DNA from: Haloglomus irregulare | Lineage (GTDB): Archaea; Halobacteriota; Halobacteria; Halobacteriales; Haloarculaceae | Direction of reading: 5' to 3' | Length of the DNA: 64,000 nucleotides | NCBI RefSeq assembly: GCF_007421925.1 | Contig: NZ_QMDX01000002.1 | Coordinates: 1 to 64,000, forward strand | Shown here: positions 53,160 to 62,284 of the stretch, piece after piece | Layout of the letters: each line of letters begins with the position of its first letter | How positions within the stretch are numbered: the first letter of the stretch is position 1 | The notes under the pieces: generated by a model | Seen by the model: only the letters and a program-made list of their open reading frames with translations | Databases searched by the model: none | What the model was told of the DNA's origin: nothing | Translations under genes and position numbers: made by a program

Positions 53160-53651
53160 GTGACAACCTCGCCGCCACACCGCACGCTCGTGGTTCGCGA
53201 GGCGACCCGTGCCGACCTGCTGTCGGTGTTCCGCATCGAGCGGGCGTCGTTCCCCCAGCCGTGGCCGTACGGCGCGTTCGAGGGGTTCCTCGGTGCCCCC
53301 GGGTTCCTGGTGGCCGAGTGCCAAGCGACGGACGCCGACGAGGACCCCGGCGACATCGCCGGCTACATCGTCGCCGACACGGTCCCGAACCACGGCACCC
53401 CCATCGGCCACGTGAAGGACCTCGCCGTCCGCCCGGACGACCGGGGACGCGGCATCGGCCGACGGCTGCTGGAGCGCGGCCTCGCGGTGATGGACGGTCG
53501 CGGCGCCGGCCGAGTGAAGCTGGAGGTCCGCGAGGGGAACGACCGGGCGATCGGGCTGTACCGCGACTTCGGGTTCACACAGCATCACACGGTGCCGGGC
53601 TACTACGACGACGGGACGAACGCCCTCGTCATGCTCCGGTCTGCGGACTGA
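53160..53651 (+). CDS. rimI: RimI-like N-acetyltransferase
   Basis: 163 residues from GTG. GNAT fold: LVVREATRADLLSVFRIERASF, acetyl-CoA motif VRPDDRGRGIGRRLLERG (about 96-113), and RVKLEVREGNDRAIGLYRDFGF with PGYYDDG, the RimI/NAA10-type ending. Likely acetylates N-termini of proteins, in archaea a broad Ard1-like activity. Start chosen at the beginning of the GNAT fold; the residues further up read as intergenic. Confidence 0.85.
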   Translation: MTTSPPHRTLVVREATRADLLSVFRIERASFPQPWPYGAFEGFLGAPGFLVAECQATDADEDPGDIAGYIVADTVPNHGTPIGHVKDLAVRPDDRGRGIGRRLLERGLAVMDGRGAGRVKLEVREGNDRAIGLYRDFGFTQHHTVPGYYDDGTNALVMLRSAD

Positions 53652-53706
53652 CCGGTGCCCCCGCCGGTTCGACCGTGTTTTGTGTCCGCGGGCGCAACGG
53701 CCGCCC

Positions 53707-54249
53707 ATGAGCACGGGCTACGCCTGCCCGGTCTGTGACGCCCCGCAGGCCGACATCGGCCACCTCGCCAATCATCTCGCCTTCACCGCGATGCTCCGGA
53801 GCGACGGCCACGGGGACTGGCTCGGCGAGCGGGTCCCTGGCTGGTCGGAGCTCGGGGAGGCCGACCTGACGGCCGCGCTCCGCGAGCACGCCGCCGACCT
53901 CGACGAGGCGGAGTACCCACAGGTCTTCGAGGACACGACCGGCGACGTGGCTGAGGAGGGCCGTGACGCCGCCGACCAGCGCTCGGGCGCGCTGTTCGAC
54001 GACCACTCCGGCCACGACCACGGCCACCAGCACGCACACGACGAGGGACACGCCCGCGACCGCGCGACCGGCGGCCCCATCCCCGACGGGGCCGAGACGG
54101 GGTCGCTCCCCGGCGGCGAGCTGCCCGACGAGGACCGGGAGGCCATCATCGAGGAGGCCCGCGAGATGACCCGTGAACTGCGGGGCGGGCGGGGCGACGA
54201 CGTGTCGGGGGCGGCGGACGACGACGACGGAACGGACGACGACGGGTAG
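53707..54249 (+). CDS. His/Asp-rich zinc finger protein (DUF5810-like)
   Basis: 180 residues. Begins MSTGYACPVCDAPQADIGHL with a CxxC and downstream His, a C2H2-like knuckle, then GHGDWLGERVPGWSELG. A central His/Asp-rich stretch (DDHSGHDHGHQHAHDEGHARD) could bind metals. The C-terminal 40 residues are acidic. Known from haloarchaea; function unknown. Confidence 0.7.
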   Translation: MSTGYACPVCDAPQADIGHLANHLAFTAMLRSDGHGDWLGERVPGWSELGEADLTAALREHAADLDEAEYPQVFEDTTGDVAEEGRDAADQRSGALFDDHSGHDHGHQHAHDEGHARDRATGGPIPDGAETGSLPGGELPDEDREAIIEEAREMTRELRGGRGDDVSGAADDDDGTDDDG

Positions 54250-54279
54250 CGTTATCTTCCCAGCACCCGGCCACCCGGT

Positions 54280-54741
54280 ATGGATGCCGACGACCTCCCG
54301 GCCGACCCCGCCGACGACCGCTTCCACTACGTGTTCGAGAACCGGGTTCGGTACGCCGAGACCGACGCGCAGGCTATCGTCTTCTACGGGGAGTACGTCA
54401 CCTTCCAGGACGAGACGTTCTCCGAGCTCCTCCGGCGGCTCGACTTCCCGTACACGGAGCTTGCGGCCCGCGGCCTGGACTTCCACGTCGTCCACACGGA
54501 GCTGGACTACCACTCGTTCGCGGAGTTCGACGACGAGCTCCGCAACGGCTTCCGCGTGGCCGCCATCCGCGAGTCCAGCGCCGACTTCGAGTGGGTCTGC
54601 CGGCAGGCCGCCGACGACCGCGTGGTCGCCAGCGGCACCATCACCCACGTCGCCGTCGGCGAGGACGGCCCCACGCGCGTCCCCGACGACTTCCGGGAGG
54701 CGGTGGTCGCGTTCCAGGACGAGCCCCCGGAGCCGGTCTGA
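54280..54741 (+). CDS. Hotdog-fold acyl-CoA thioesterase
   Basis: 153 residues. YAETDAQAIVFYGEYVTFQDE is the 4-hydroxybenzoyl-CoA thioesterase motif with the catalytic Asp; HVVHTELDYHSFAEFDDELR follows. Single hotdog domain, cytoplasmic, tetrameric in relatives. Acyl substrate unknown. Confidence 0.85.
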   Translation: MDADDLPADPADDRFHYVFENRVRYAETDAQAIVFYGEYVTFQDETFSELLRRLDFPYTELAARGLDFHVVHTELDYHSFAEFDDELRNGFRVAAIRESSADFEWVCRQAADDRVVASGTITHVAVGEDGPTRVPDDFREAVVAFQDEPPEPV

Positions 54742-54791
54742 CCGGCGGTCGCGCCGACACCACTTAGCCGGACGGGCGCGAACGACGGCCC

Positions 54792-55181
54792 ATGACCGCG
54801 TCCGAGAACCCGTATCGCGAGCTGGGCGAGCATATCGAGGAGCACCTGATGGCCGAGGGGGTGTACGTCACCGACCACACCCTCACCGATGGGACCTTCC
54901 ACATCGCCTACGAGACGGCCTCGCCGGAGGAGGGGGTGCCGCGCTCGGAGATGGGTTCCATCCTGCAGGAACTGCTCGACGCCCGGGCAGACGGCTGGCC
55001 CGCGACCGACGTGGTCGTCTGGGTGTACGACGCCGACGAGCCGGCCGACGACCGCGAGCCGAAGGGGAAGTGGGAGACACGGGAGGGCTGGTTCCACGCG
55101 TTCGACAACGACAACCTCTCCGAGACGGACCTCTCGACGCTCGTCATCTCCACGGTGGACCTGGAGGCGACCCGGGGCTGA
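54792..55181 (+). CDS. DUF5813-type haloarchaeal protein
   Basis: 129 residues, acidic, soluble: NPYRELGEHIEEHLMAEGVY, HIAYETASP, ATDVVVWVYDADEPADDREP, WFHAFDNDNLSETDLSTLVI. Alpha/beta. Seen across haloarchaea with this neighbourhood; function unknown. 50 bases after the thioesterase on the same strand, possibly cotranscribed. Confidence 0.7.
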   Translation: MTASENPYRELGEHIEEHLMAEGVYVTDHTLTDGTFHIAYETASPEEGVPRSEMGSILQELLDARADGWPATDVVVWVYDADEPADDREPKGKWETREGWFHAFDNDNLSETDLSTLVISTVDLEATRG

Positions 55182-55274
55182 CCCGGACCGGGTAGTTCAC
55201 GCATATCCTGGATATATCGGCAGCGTGTGGCGGATTCCGTCTGTACCGCGGTAATTCGACGAGTCGGATGGAAA

Positions 55275-55907
55275 TCAGCAGACCGGCTTCGGGTCGAGTC
55301 CCAGCTCCTCCAGCCGGCTCGCGTACTCGTCGTACGCGGTCCCGATGGCGTCGGTCGCGGCCGTCTGTGCGGTCACCCAGTCGCCGTCGTCGACACAGAC
55401 CGCGTCCAGCAGGGTCGCGCCCTCCTCGGGTATCGCCTGGAGGGCCGCCCGGGCCTCGCGGACGACGTCCGCGTCCGAGCGGTCGCCCCCGTTGACGAGG
55501 ACGTTGATGACCTGCAACAGCAGCCGCTCGACCACCAGCGGGTAGGCGACGAGCCCGGCGGCGACGCGCTCGGGCGTCGTCGCCGCGGTCCGCAGCTCGT
55601 CGACGAGATAGGGGACGTCACCCCCGGCGCTCGCCGCGTCGTCGAGGTCGAGGATGGCGTCCCGGTGGTCGGCGAGGTCGTCGGCCACGTCCGCGAACGC
55701 CGTGCGGGCGCGCTCGTCGTCGGTCCCGTCGGCCCACCCGGCCAGCGTCCCGGCTCCGCCGTCGAGGGGACGGGCGGCCGCACTCAGGACCGGGCCCGGC
55801 TCCAGCCGCGCGTCGGTCGCGGCGACGACGGCCTTCTCGGAGCCGAGTCGGCTCAGCTCCGTCTCACGCGCCCCCCGGACGTCCGTCACGAGTTCCGTCC
55901 CGTTCAT
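55275..55907 (-). CDS. All-helical hypothetical protein
   Basis: 210 residues from ATG at 55907 (MNGTELVTDVRGARETELSR). No signal or membrane segment. Almost entirely Ala/Asp/Glu-rich helices; LVVERLLLQVINVLVNGGDRSD is one conserved-looking block. The family is not known to me; the repeated acidic helices suggest a ferritin-like or antiterminator-like bundle, but ligand residues are not evident. Confidence 0.6.
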   Translation of the reverse strand: MNGTELVTDVRGARETELSRLGSEKAVVAATDARLEPGPVLSAAARPLDGGAGTLAGWADGTDDERARTAFADVADDLADHRDAILDLDDAASAGGDVPYLVDELRTAATTPERVAAGLVAYPLVVERLLLQVINVLVNGGDRSDADVVREARAALQAIPEEGATLLDAVCVDDGDWVTAQTAATDAIGTAYDEYASRLEELGLDPKPVC

Positions 55908-55994
55908 GCCCGGACGGTCGGCCGGGGGGGTCAAAGGTGTGGTCCCGGCGTCGAGCGCCCCACGCTTATCTCCGAGCGCGACCTACCCGGTGGC

Positions 55995-57236
55995 ATGACC
56001 GACGACGCCACCCCCGATCCGGGCCCGGCAGGGAGTGGGAGTGCCCCCGACGCGAGCCCGGCCGAGGGCGACCCCGTGGCCGACTCCCCCGAGCCCGGGA
56101 CCGCGGGGTCGCTCACGCCCGCCGCCCTCGCCGTGTGGCTGGACGCGGGCCGCGAGTTCACCCTGCTCGACACGCGGAACCGCGACGAGATCGACGCGTG
56201 GCGCATCGAGGCCCCTCGGCGCCTGGACGTGCCGTACATGCGGTTCCTGAGCGCGCGGGTCACCGGCGACGTCGAAGCCCTCGTCGGCGGCGCCGAGGGC
56301 CCGTTCGTGGCCGTCTGCCCGCGCGGCGAGGCCAGCGCGGAGGTCGCGGACCTGCTCGCCGACGCGGGTCACGAGGCGTACAACCTCGCCGGCGGAATGT
56401 ACGGCTGGGCACGGCTGTACGAGGCGACGGAGCTCCCGACCGACGCGACGGGGGACGCGACGGTCGTCCAGTACCGGCGCCCCTCGAGCGGCTGTCTGGC
56501 GTATCTCGTCGTCGCGGGCGACGAGGCGGCCGTCGTCGACCCGCTGCGGACGTTCGCCGACCGGTACGTCACGGACGCCGCCGACCGCGGGGCCGACCTG
56601 GTCGCCGCCGTCGACACGCACGTCCACGCCGACCACGTCAGCGGCGTCCGGGCCGTGGCCGACCGGGCGAGTGCCGGGGCCGTCCTGCCGGTGGGCGCCG
56701 TCGACCGTGGTCTGGCGTTCGACGCGCGGTCGCTGGCGCCCGGCGAGACGCTCACCGTCGGTGGGGTCGGGCTCGCGGCCGTCGCCGCGCCCGGCCACAC
56801 CACCGGGATGCTCGCGCTCCGGGTGGGGGACTGTCTGCTGACGGGCGACTCGCTGTTCGTCGACGGCGTCGCCCGGCCCGACCTGGAGGTCGCCGACGCG
56901 GCGGTTCGGGAGTTCGCCCGGACGCTGCACGGGACCCTGACCGAGCGGTTCGGCGGGCTCGACGGCGGGCTGCTCGTCGCCCCCGGCCACTACGCGAGCG
57001 AGGACGCGGTCGTCGACGGCCGGGTGACGGCACGGCTCGGCGATCTCCGCGAACGACTCCCCTCGCTCTCGCTCGACCGCGAGCCGTTCGTCGAGCGCGT
57101 GCTGTCGGGGATGGGGCCACGCCCCGCGAACCACGAGACCATCATCGCGGTCAACCTGGGCCGCGAGACGGCCGGGGCCGAGGCGGCGTTCGAGTTGGAG
57201 CTGGGGCCGAACAACTGCGCCGCGACGGCCGACTGA
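55995..57236 (+). CDS. Rhodanese / ETHE1-like persulfide dioxygenase fusion
   Basis: 413 residues. Acidic N-terminus (about 1-35), rhodanese domain (about 40-140) with the Cys loop VCPRGEASAE, then an ETHE1-type metallo-beta-lactamase domain: DTHVHADHVSG, APGHTTGM, TGDSLFVDGVARPDL, and a C-terminal GHYAS. The two domains together suggest persulfide or glutathione-persulfide oxidation. Unusually the rhodanese comes first, the reverse of many ETHE1-rhodanese fusions. Start ATG at 55995. Confidence 0.9.
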   Translation: MTDDATPDPGPAGSGSAPDASPAEGDPVADSPEPGTAGSLTPAALAVWLDAGREFTLLDTRNRDEIDAWRIEAPRRLDVPYMRFLSARVTGDVEALVGGAEGPFVAVCPRGEASAEVADLLADAGHEAYNLAGGMYGWARLYEATELPTDATGDATVVQYRRPSSGCLAYLVVAGDEAAVVDPLRTFADRYVTDAADRGADLVAAVDTHVHADHVSGVRAVADRASAGAVLPVGAVDRGLAFDARSLAPGETLTVGGVGLAAVAAPGHTTGMLALRVGDCLLTGDSLFVDGVARPDLEVADAAVREFARTLHGTLTERFGGLDGGLLVAPGHYASEDAVVDGRVTARLGDLRERLPSLSLDREPFVERVLSGMGPRPANHETIIAVNLGRETAGAEAAFELELGPNNCAATAD

Positions 57237-57237
57237 C

Positions 57238-57663
57238 GTGGCGGACCTCGACGCCGACGCCGTCCGGACGCACCTCCGCGAGGAGCGCGGCGACCTCGTG
57301 GCGACCGTGCTCGACTGCGCGGACGCCGTCGTCGCCGGCTGGGACGGCACGACGACGACGTCGGCGACGCAGGTGACGGAGCCCCTCCGCGCGACGCTGG
57401 AGCGGGCGGGCGTGCTGGGGACGCTACCGGCGGTCCTCGCCGAGTGCGTGGCCGCGGCGGGCGAGCGACTGCGGGCCGAGCCCGTGGCTGCGCCGCCGTA
57501 CGTCGTCGTCACCAGCGTCGGACCCGTGCTGCGGGCGACGCTCGACGGGGAACGGCTGGTCGTCACGCTCCGGGCCTTCCGTGTCGAGCGCGACGAGCGC
57601 GGCCCGCGCTACGTTCGCGATGCACGGACGGTAGCGGACGCTATCGACGTGGACGTGGTCTGA
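57238..57663 (+). CDS. Hypothetical protein downstream of the persulfide dioxygenase
   Basis: 141 residues from GTG that follows the previous stop by one base, so likely translationally coupled. RTHLREERGDLVATVLDCAD at the N-terminus, PPYVVVTSVGPVLRATLDGE in the middle, and RAFRVERDERGPRY near the end. Soluble, alpha/beta. Not recognised. Confidence 0.6.
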   Translation: MADLDADAVRTHLREERGDLVATVLDCADAVVAGWDGTTTTSATQVTEPLRATLERAGVLGTLPAVLAECVAAAGERLRAEPVAAPPYVVVTSVGPVLRATLDGERLVVTLRAFRVERDERGPRYVRDARTVADAIDVDVV

Positions 57664-57726
57664 CCGTCGAGAAGGCGGGTCGCGGGACGGCGTACTCGTC
57701 CGGCGCGACGGACGACGGGGCACCGG

Positions 57727-58520
57727 TCAGTCCCGGTCGAAGTACGACGCGGAGTCCTCCCAGTGGGGGAAGAACCTGGACGGCTCGGCGTGCCGGAACG
57801 TGCCGGCGACGGTCCCGTCGGTGCCCGAAGCCAGGACTAGAGGCCCTCCCCGTCCTCGGCGGCGATGCAGCCCTCGGCGCCCTGGAGGGGGTAGTTACCC
57901 GCGACGAACAGGGCGAGGCGCCCCTCGGGGTCCCGGAGGACGTCGTACTCGGGGAACGCGCCACGGTCGACGGCGTCGGCGAACCCGTCGAGGAAGTCGT
58001 CGGGGATGGTGTGGACCAGCCCCCAGCCGATGTCGGCCCTGGCGGCCAGCCGCTCCGCCGGGTCGACATCCTCCGGCTGCTCTCCGGCGTCGGTCGTACA
58101 CCGGTTTCCCGACGGGGAGGGGGATGGCTGTCGGCTCCGGAGGCCGAGCCGCCCACGCCGGGACGGACGGACCGCTACCCCGAGGACGGCCTCCAGCAGG
58201 AACGAGGCGAGGAGCATACAGACCGCGCCGAACAGCAGCTTCAGGCCGTCTGAGAGGCGGCCGTCGTTGCGCAGCGGCTCCGCGCGGTCACGGAACGGTG
58301 GGAGCCGATCGACCAGTCGCCAAACCCGTGACTCACCACGTCCGTCGGCGTGGCCCCCCTCGTCGTCCTCGCGCCACTGCTTCCCGGGGCGGAGTCCGAG
58401 CGAGCCGACGCCCAGCGTCAGGAGGCCAACGACGAACGGGCCCCAGTTCACCCCGACGAGGTCGCCGCCGAACAGCAGGCTGACGGGCAGGAACACCGCC
58501 GACCAGACGGCCGTCAGCAC
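57727..58520 (-). pseudogene. Membrane-anchored hypothetical protein with 3' frameshift
   Basis: Main frame, from 58520: two hydrophobic helices (about 3-40), a cytoplasmic linker, another helix (about 88-112), and a soluble C-terminal segment GWGLVHTIPDDFLDGFADAV...NYPLQGAEGCIAAEDGEGL that ends at TAG (57837-57839). Two bases over, the sequence continues naturally: VLASGTDGTVAGTFRHAEPS, FFPHWEDSASYFDRD and a stop at 57727-57729. A two-base insertion (TA) in GGCCTC-TA-GTCCTG explains it and creates a CTAG site. The product would be about 40 residues short. Confidence 0.6.
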
Positions 58521-58613
58521 GACCGCGTAGCGGGCGTCGGCCGCAGCCCGAGCGCGTCACAGGCGGCGATAGCCAGGACACGAGATTGATTCTTGCGGGC
58601 TCGGGGCCGGCAC

Positions 58614-59624
58614 TCACCCGTCGAACGGGAGTTCCGGCTCGTGGCCGACGGCCTCGACGACCAGGTCCAGCACTCCGCTCACGTTCTCGTCCTCGGTGAC
58701 GCTCATGTAGGCGTCCGCCTCGATGCCGCGCGAGCGGTCGCTCTTGTTGCAGACGGTGACGATGGGGACCGCGTCCTCGTCCGCGGCGGCCGCGCCGGCG
58801 AAGCGCTCGCGGAGCTCGTCACGGAGTTCGAGCTGTGCGCCGATGGGGTAGCCGCAGTCGCCGCTCGCGTCGAGGACGAACAGGACGGCGTCGGCGAGAT
58901 GGGTCAGCGCGCTGACGGCCTGCTGCTCGATGGCGTTGCGCTCGTCGGCGGGCTGGTCGAGCAGCCCGGGCGTATCGACGAGCTGGTAGCGGATGCGCTC
59001 CCGGGTGAGGTGGCCGACCCGGATCTGCGTCGTCGTGAACGGGTAGCTCGCCGTCTCGTTGCGCGCGTTCGTCACGTGGTTGACGAACGAGGACTTGCCG
59101 ACGTTGGGGTAGCCCGCGACGACGATGGCGGGCTCGTCGGCCCGGATGTCGGGCAGCGTCTTCAGCGCCTCCCGGGCCTCGCCGAGCGCGAGCAGGTCGT
59201 CCTCGACCTCGTCACAGATGTCGGCAAAGCGGGCGAACGCCTGCTTGCGGACCTTCCGCGCGGTGTCGGGGCCCGACCGGCGGATGCGGCCCTGATACTC
59301 GCTCCGGAGCTCGTCGATCTGGCGGCTGGCCCAGCCGACCTCGGAGAGGTTCTGGCGCAGCGCGTCCACGCCGGGAACCCCCTCCGTGTCCCGGCAGACG
59401 GCGTCGGCCAGCTCCCGGTAGAACGGGTCCACGGTGTCGAAGTCCGGCCAGTTCGTGACGACGTTCTCCAGGTTGTCGCTGAGGATGTTGGCCGCGGTGA
59501 TGAGCATCGACTCCTGGGCCTCGATGCCCTCCTTCGCGCGGCCCGCACGCGCCGCTCGGGAGAACGCCTTGTCGACGAGCTCCCCCGAGCGAGGGACGGT
59601 CTGCAGGGCTTCGAATGCGGGCAT
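58614..59624 (-). CDS. NOG1-type GTPase
   Basis: 336 residues, archaeal NOG1/nucleolar GTPase homolog, ribosome large-subunit assembly. N-terminal helical domain (SILTAANIL-like LITAANILSDNLENVVTNWP), G1 AGYPNVGKSS, G3 DTPGLLD, G4 NKSD. The segment YPFTTTQIRVGH is the switch I. ATG at 59624; upstream TTTATC (minus) about 35 bases away. Convergent with the preceding gene. Confidence 0.93.
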   Translation of the reverse strand: MPAFEALQTVPRSGELVDKAFSRAARAGRAKEGIEAQESMLITAANILSDNLENVVTNWPDFDTVDPFYRELADAVCRDTEGVPGVDALRQNLSEVGWASRQIDELRSEYQGRIRRSGPDTARKVRKQAFARFADICDEVEDDLLALGEAREALKTLPDIRADEPAIVVAGYPNVGKSSFVNHVTNARNETASYPFTTTQIRVGHLTRERIRYQLVDTPGLLDQPADERNAIEQQAVSALTHLADAVLFVLDASGDCGYPIGAQLELRDELRERFAGAAAADEDAVPIVTVCNKSDRSRGIEADAYMSVTEDENVSGVLDLVVEAVGHEPELPFDG

Positions 59625-59902
59625 CGCTGGTTACGAGTGGTATTCGGGCGGCGGGGATAAACGCGTCCGTTCGCGGAGCCGACGGGTCGGGGCCGGATAT
59701 CCGCCGGGACGCCGGGATCCAGTGCGAGCGCTCCCGATATGTGAGACATCGGGCGGACACGCCGGAAGACGGGGCCGGGTCCGCGATTCCGCCGGGCCTC
59801 GGCCGGGCGGCCCCGACCGTGACGCCGGAGGTCCGGGCCGGTGCCGGCGGGCCGGGCCCCCGTCCGTCAGGCTAAAGCGCCCACCCACCCCATAACGCCG
59901 TA

Positions 59903-61390
59903 ATGACCGCACAGACCGCCCAGGCGCGCGACCTCGCGACCGTCATCGGGCTGGAGGTGCACGTCCAGCTCGAGACGGACACGAAGATCTTCTGTGGCTG
60001 TTCGACCGAGCCGGCCGACGAGCCCAACAGCCGGACCTGCCCGGTCTGTCTCGGGCTGCCCGGCGCACTGCCGGTGTTGAACGAGGCGGCCGTCGAGGCC
60101 GCGGTGAAGGTGGGCAAGGCCATCGACGCGGACATCCCGGTGGAGACCCGGTTCCACCGGAAGAACTACTACTACCCCGACCTCCCGAAGGACTTCCAGA
60201 TCACGCAGTACGACGCCCCCATCTGCCAGGACGGCCGGCTGGAGTTCTCCGTCGAGGGCGAGGACCGCGCGGTCGCCATCCGGCGGGCCCATCTGGAGGA
60301 GGACCCCGGCAGTCTCCAGCACGTCGGCGGCGACATCGACACGGCGGACTACACGCTCGTCGACTACAACCGCGCCGGAACGCCACTGATGGAGATCGTC
60401 ACGGAGCCGGACTTCCGGTCGCCCGGCGAGGTCCGGGCGTTCCTCGCGAAGCTGGAGGAGGTGCTGGAGTATCTGGGCGTGTTCGACGCGACCCGGGACG
60501 GCTCCCTGCGCGTGGACGCCAACCTCTCGATGGTCGACGCCGACGCGGTCGCCGACGACGGCGCCATCGACGGGTCGACGCTCGAATCCGCCAACCGGAC
60601 GGAGGTGAAGAACATCTCCAGTCACAAGGGCGCGGAGCAGGCGCTGGCCTACGAGCAGTCCCGGCAGAAGAACGCCATCCAGCGCGGTGCCGACGTCGCC
60701 CAGGAGACCCGCCACTGGGACGAGTCCAAGGGCGTCACCCTCTCGATGCGGACCAAGGAGGAGGAGAAGGACTACCGCTACTTCCGGGAGGCGGACCTGC
60801 CGCCGCTCCGCGTGGCCGACTGGAAGAAGCGCATCGCCATCCCCGAGCTGCCGGCGGCCCGGCGCGAGCGGTTCCGCGAGGCGTACGGCCTCTCGCGGGA
60901 GGCCGCCGACAAGCTGACCTCGACGAAACAGGTGGCGGACTTCTTCGAGGAGGTGGCCGAGGCGTTCGACCCGGGGCTGGCGGCCACCTGGGTCGCCGAC
61001 GAGCTACTGGGCGAACTCAACTACCGGGACATGCACGTCACGGACGTCGAGGGGCGGCTGGACGAGGTGACGCGGCTGGTCGAGCTCGTCGCGACCGACG
61101 AGATCACGGCCAAGAACGCCCACGAGACGGTGCTGCGCGGGATGCTCGACGGGGGCGAGGACCCGGACACCATCGTCGAGCGCGAGGGGCTCGGCAAGAC
61201 CGGCGACGACGAGGTCGCCGACGCGGTCCGGGACGCCATCGAGGCGAACCCGGACGCCGTCGCGGACTTCCACGCCGGTGAGGACGGCGCGCTCAACTTC
61301 CTCGTCGGCCAGGTGATGCAGTCCACGGGCGGGAGCGCCGACCCGGGGACGGTCAACGAACTCCTGCGCGAGGCGCTGGCCGGGGACTGA
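59903..61390 (+). CDS. gatB: Asp/Glu-tRNA amidotransferase subunit GatB
   Basis: 495 residues. Part of GatCAB, which makes Asn-tRNA and/or Gln-tRNA by amidation. IGLEVHVQLETDTKIFCGC, CPVCLGLPGALPVLN (zinc finger CGC...CPVC), HRKNYYYPDLPKDFQITQY, LVDYNRAGTPLMEIVTEPD, and a C-terminal YqeY-like domain. GatA and GatC are elsewhere in the genome. Divergent from NOG1. Confidence 0.97.
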   Translation: MTAQTAQARDLATVIGLEVHVQLETDTKIFCGCSTEPADEPNSRTCPVCLGLPGALPVLNEAAVEAAVKVGKAIDADIPVETRFHRKNYYYPDLPKDFQITQYDAPICQDGRLEFSVEGEDRAVAIRRAHLEEDPGSLQHVGGDIDTADYTLVDYNRAGTPLMEIVTEPDFRSPGEVRAFLAKLEEVLEYLGVFDATRDGSLRVDANLSMVDADAVADDGAIDGSTLESANRTEVKNISSHKGAEQALAYEQSRQKNAIQRGADVAQETRHWDESKGVTLSMRTKEEEKDYRYFREADLPPLRVADWKKRIAIPELPAARRERFREAYGLSREAADKLTSTKQVADFFEEVAEAFDPGLAATWVADELLGELNYRDMHVTDVEGRLDEVTRLVELVATDEITAKNAHETVLRGMLDGGEDPDTIVEREGLGKTGDDEVADAVRDAIEANPDAVADFHAGEDGALNFLVGQVMQSTGGSADPGTVNELLREALAGD

Positions 61391-61578
61391 CCGCCCGGTC
61401 CCCGACCGCCGCCCGTGACCCGCCGCAGGAATCGTCCCGACCGACAGCACCGGCCGATGCCGCAACCGGCGATCGCTGGATGACGTTATCCAGCGATGCG
61501 CGGATACGTCCCTCAGACGGGGCTGACGGGGCGTTCCGTGTCACTCCGGGTCGTTTTATGCTCGGCTCGTCCTCAAAG

Positions 61579-61584
61579 TTTAAA
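61579..61584 (+). promoter_or_regulatory. TATA box of the HTH membrane gene
   Basis: TTTAAA centred about 27 bases before the ATG at 61609; it favours this start over the in-frame ATG at 61480. Confidence 0.55.
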
Positions 61585-61608
61585 CCGTCGGCGTCGCAAC
61601 CTCCGCTG

Positions 61609-62238
61609 ATGTCCGAACTTCTGTCCTCCGACACGGACACCGAGGTCGGGTCGGGGGATGTAGCGGACGAGGCGGACGGGCGGGAGGAGGGGGAACTCCA
61701 GACGATGTGGCTCGACTCCGACGAGGCCGGGGACCTGCTGTCGTCGCTGGCCTCGGATACCGCACGGTCGGTCCTCACATCGCTCCACGAGGAACCGGCG
61801 ACCGCCTCCGAGGTCGCCGACCGGGTCGACACCTCGCTTCAGAACGCCCGCCACCATCTCAACAGCCTCCAGGAGGCGGATCTGGTGGAGGTCCGCGAGA
61901 CACGCTACTCCTCGAAGGGACGCGAGATGAGCGTGTACGCGCCCGCCAGCGACCCGACGGTCGTCTTCGTCGGCTCCCGCGAGCACGACGGCGGGCTGCT
62001 GGACTCGCTGCGCAGCCTGCTTCCGGCCCTGACAGTCCTCGCGGTCGCGAGCCTGCTCGTCCAGTGGCTGGTCGTCCCGAGCATCGGGACCGCCGCGACC
62101 GGTGAACTCCCCCGCATCGGCGAGGGTCTCGGCGGCGGGGTCGCGCCGCTTGCCCTCCCCGTCGGCGCCGTCTTCCTGGCCGGCGGCCTGCTCGTCGCCG
62201 GCCTGGTCGTCGCCCTCTCGCGCTGGACCACCACATAG
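61609..62238 (+). CDS. ArsR-type HTH membrane regulator
   Basis: 209 residues. Acidic N-terminus, then a winged helix (about 35-105): LASDTARSVLTSLHEEPATA, VADRVDTSLQNARHHLNSLQ, VRETRYSSKGREMSVYAP. Two C-terminal hydrophobic helices (about 138-158 and 175-200). DNA-binding domain inside and membrane-anchored, an architecture seen in several haloarchaeal regulators; signal unknown. Confidence 0.8.
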   Translation: MSELLSSDTDTEVGSGDVADEADGREEGELQTMWLDSDEAGDLLSSLASDTARSVLTSLHEEPATASEVADRVDTSLQNARHHLNSLQEADLVEVRETRYSSKGREMSVYAPASDPTVVFVGSREHDGGLLDSLRSLLPALTVLAVASLLVQWLVVPSIGTAATGELPRIGEGLGGGVAPLALPVGAVFLAGGLLVAGLVVALSRWTTT

Positions 62239-62284
62239 GCGGCCGAACGCTTTTCGCACTCCCACGACCCCGATTTCCCGAAGC

